Shown here: positions 60,565 to 64,000 of the stretch, piece by piece
Position numbering within the stretch: position 1 is the stretch's first letter
Layout: each line of letters begins with the position of its first letter
Origin: Acestrorhynchus altus
Lineage: Eukaryota > Chordata > Actinopteri > Characiformes > Acestrorhynchidae
NCBI GenBank assembly: GCA_034509495.1
Contig: CM067505.1
Location: forward strand, 10,009,067-10,073,066
DNA length: 64,000 bases
Direction: 5' to 3'
Notes under the pieces: model-generated
Database searches by the model: none
Told to the model about the DNA's origin: nothing
Seen by the model: only the letters and a program-made list of their open reading frames with translations
Translations under genes and position numbers: made by a program

Positions 60565-62730
60565 TGCTACAAAATATGTCTACCACTCTGTCCATACAAG
60601 TCTCCATAGGTCACCTGTACTGAAGAAATGAGCCGGAAGTCTGGGCTTCACTTAAAGATAAAAACTTGTAGTACAGAGGCTGAGGTACTGAAGTACTCAT
60701 TTTCATGTTCCTGGATGGTGTGTATTTGTTTATTTTTTTATTTGCTTGCTAAATGGTGGATAGTTTTTTAAGCCCATTTTGCTGCATTAGAACCATTTCA
60801 GTTTAGATTGTAGTAATACACTTAACCATTAGAGGGAGCTCCTGTAATACGTTTGATTCTTTCAGAAACACATTTTTTTCTGTGACATCAGGGTGTTCTA
60901 GCAAAAGGACACTGATTTTTGACACATGACTGTTCCCAAAAATTGCTTTTTATTTTTCCTCATAGTCTTTGCCAAGATAACACAACAGCGTTATGATTCA
61001 TAAATGCTGGCAATACAACAACTGCAATAAACATTTTTGGTCTAATGCTCTGTCTTATTTGTTAAAGGTTTGACACTTGAGATACATTTTCAGACATCCA
61101 TGCTAATTTTTATTGCTTTTTATGACCAGAGTGGCAAGCATACACCCCACAGCCCATAAAAATTGTAATTCGGTATGCCACATAAATTTACAACCAGTAT
61201 TCTCAAGCGTGAACTCAACTGCAATTTTTACAGACTTTAACCACTTAATAAAAGAAAACCACTCCTCAAAACTGAACTGATTCTGACCTGTCGTTCCAAA
61301 CAAAAGAGGGTCCAACTCCACTGAAGAACCAATCTGAGTCTGTTTTAGCTAAGGGTGGAACAACAAAGACTCAGAGTGGCCTAACCAATCAAAATCTAAC
61401 TTTCAGCGGGGAAAGGTGGGACTCCCAAAAAGAGAAACCAGTTCTGATTCGATCAAAAGAACTTCCTTAACTCTGTAATCCAACAAATGTTTGTACTTGG
61501 TCACAGATGGGTCATACTTTCACTGTGTGAGTCAGTGGGCCCTTGTATCAGAGGTCCCTTGGTCCTTGGTGATGAAACACCTTCTGAATCACTAAACAGC
61601 AACTAACTGAGACAAAAATGAAATCAGACTGTTGGAACATTTATTACTGTTCATTTTATTGCCGTACAGATGTGAGAGTGGAGATGCAAATCTGACAACA
61701 CCCAGTCAAAGAATATATCTGAAAGCTGAAAAGTGAATCGCATTTGATGGCCTGAAAGCTGAATGTTAACATTAGCAACTTGCAGGTGAACCGGGGATTA
61801 TCTGGCAACATCTATTCATAACTGTGTGCCCTTTTCCCCCCCAACACAGAATGGGTTCCTTTCCAGTTTATGAACCACAATTTGAACCATTTGACACATT
61901 TCCTCCAAAAAAATAGGTTTTTAATAGGCTTTTCAGCACAAACAAATGTAACAGCACAACTGCTCGCATGTAGTCTGTACTCTCTTCCATCTACTCACTT
62001 CTTTTTACTAATGCTGTTGATAATGTAGCAAACCAGCCGGCAGTTCCACCAGGATGTGTCTCACAATGCATTATCTCACTCCAGTACAGTGAGGATCAGA
62101 AGACTAACATGATCCACACTGAGAGAACATCACTCAGACCAGTACAGGGAGGATTAGATCATAGAAGAGCAGCAAAGGCCACGGACAGCATCAACACGAC
62201 TGAACTATGATTGTGAACATGGTATTACATCCAGCATGGCCAGACTCTGAAGTGCATCAGACTGGTGTGTAAAATGTTCTAAACAAATAGCAAAATGTTG
62301 GTTTCATTTTCAACTTTGTTGGAGTTTGCACAATTTTTACATCTAAATAATCTTTTGCTATTACACAGAGTGTAAAGTACAGTTGGGTACTGATGCTAAA
62401 TTCCAGGTTTCCATGCTGATATTGCTTCAGATGAGAATGGTTCTTTATCATAGAAAGTCAGCCAAGTACTTTGTCTCTTTTTAATAGAATTGGACATATT
62501 AGTGAGCTTTCCAATAAAAATCAGTTCACGTAGTCCATGTAGTGCAAGTAATGGTGCTTTTGTAGTTCTGGAGGGCTGTGTTTTGTGTTTTGATTATGTT
62601 CACTTCACATACTGAATACTGATGGACAGAAATGTTCATGCTTGCAATGACTAAATCACACTAAACCTACCATATAATACTGAATTATCTTAGTCTACAA
62701 ACTATATTAACCCAAAATAAGTGAAATTAT
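60565..62730. other. Intergenic or intronic DNA
   Basis: No exon, RNA or named repeat is recognised. Confidence 0.4.
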
Positions 62731-62735
62731 ATATA

Positions 62736-63187
62736 CAGGGGTTGGACAATGAAACTGAAACCCCTGTCATTTTAGTGTGGGAGGTTTCATGGCTAAATTG
62801 GACCAACTGGTGGCTGGTGAGGGCACAGTTGTGTTCAAAATATTGCAATGCACACAACATTATGGGTGACATAGCAGAGTTCAAAAGAGGACAAATTGTT
62901 GAAACTGCAAGTCTTTGTGATGTATCAAGAGCCACAGTATCCAGGGTAATGTCAGCATATCACAAGAAACATCGAGAAACACACGAGAAACATCCCAAAG
63001 GATTAACTGTGGACGCAAGAGGAAGCTGTCTGAAAGGGATGTTCGGGTGCTAACCTGGATCGTATCCAAATGTCATTCCCAAGATGAATTGACGCTGTAT
63101 TGGCCACAAAAGGAGGCCCTAGTACACCATTCTAATTAATTACTGTGGTCTAAAACCAGGTGTTTCAGTTTCATTGTCCAACTCCTG
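62736..63187 (+). mobile_element. Internally deleted Tc1-like transposon with intact terminal repeats
   Basis: Starts CAGGGGTTGGACAATGAAAC and ends GTTTCATTGTCCAACTCCTG, inverted copies of one another, with TA at 62734-62735 and 63188-63189. The interior keeps the transposase N-terminus: 62862-63053 reads IAEFKRGQIVE then SLCDVSRATVSRVMSAY, a helix-turn-helix. A frameshift follows, after which KLSERDVRVLTWIVSK continues in another frame. The rest of the DDE catalytic region is deleted. This could be mobilised only in trans. Confidence 0.9.
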
Positions 63188-63189
63188 TA

Positions 63190-64000
63190 TATGTCATGTC
63201 TATCTATTTGGTGTACATTGCAGAAGTCCACAATTTAGTCCAAATTCATCCTAACCCCTGTGTACTGTCAAACGTGCCTACAATGGTTTCACGTGAGACT
63301 GGACTGGACCTTGCAGCAATGGAGAAAAGTAGCGTGGCCTTTTTGTTTTTGTTTGTTTTAACTTTCATTTGGACAGACAGTGCATGTGTACCATTTACTT
63401 GTGGGATGTGCTGGACCTGCATCAGATCGCAGCCATGTGCAATACCTATTTAAAAATGTAATCTTATTGTTGATACAGGTCCATACACTGTTCACACAGC
63501 TTAATGATCTCAAATTTGTAGCTATAGTATTAAATCTCAATACATTTTATCTCCAGAAATAATCATCCAACAACAGCACCTAATCCATTTGAATCCTCAC
63601 AGGATTGTTCCAAAGTGTGATGCAAGTCCTCCTAGAAGCTTAATTGCTGATATTGCAGCTATTATACCTTTGATTTTAGAGGAAATGTCAGGTCATGTGT
63701 TAAGCGTGTATGTGAGCACTTCCTTCATTAGCTGAAGCAAAAGCAGATTGTTGGTTAAATGATTTTCCTCTTACTTGGCTCATTCAGCACAGAAGGTGTG
63801 TGTGTGTTTAGGAAGTTGGGGGGATGGGGCGGTTGGGTACTGTCTCAGACTGGCACAGGACACTAGCAGACCAAAGCCCCTTCTGGTGATTGTTTACAGG
63901 CAGTGTTTTCTGGAAATTTACTTTTGGTTCATTATAATAGCATTCAGTAACGTATCCTATAGATGGTTTTTCATAGAATCTTTGGGCTGATTCTAAAAAT
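63190..64000. other. Right flank
   Basis: AT-rich sequence with short frames on both strands. The 97-codon + strand frame at 63160-63453 starts inside the Tc1 terminal repeat and is not a credible gene. Confidence 0.4.

Overview
The window looks like nuclear DNA of a ray-finned (teleost) fish. It is AT-rich, with dense dinucleotide microsatellites, many decayed Tc1/mariner transposons, non-LTR retrotransposon fragments, tRNA-derived SINEs and GT-AG introns. I see no prokaryotic gene organisation, so nearly all of the short open frames are chance frames or transposon debris.

The left end (about 700-4170, + strand) holds one complete, well-supported gene: a five-exon preproendothelin, best matched to endothelin-2 (edn2). 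It has a TATA box, a signal peptide, a furin site, the mature vasoactive peptide, the second 'endothelin-like' four-cysteine domain, and a long AU-rich 3' UTR with an AATAAA signal.

From about 4.2 to 40.2 kb I find no convincing host gene. This stretch holds a mosaic of repeats: a TTAA-flanked piggyBac-like family of at least four copies, Tc1 elements (one nested inside a LINE, two abutting), a foldback MITE, 5'-truncated LINE copies (one with a perfect 14-bp target-site duplication), SINEs, minisatellites, and a short patch with E-box and MEF2-like sites that could be regulatory.

At about 40.2-40.8 kb there is a CpG-rich segment with a consensus cyclic-AMP response element and a strong splice donor. 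It is the likely promoter and first non-coding exon of a second + strand gene. After an intron of about 15.5 kb, splice-compatible small exons at about 55.98, 56.72 and 57.8 kb could begin its coding region. The gene would continue beyond the window. I do not recognise the peptide. In mammals HIVEP3 neighbours EDN2, so it is a positional candidate only.

From 58 to 64 kb the sequence is again mostly repeats: an L2-like LINE 3' end, a Tc1 MITE, and an internally deleted Tc1 element with intact terminal repeats. No RNA gene or CRISPR array is supported, and I found no clearly new biological system. The most novel-looking items are the TTAA repeat family, a 65-bp templated insertion, and the unassigned second gene.
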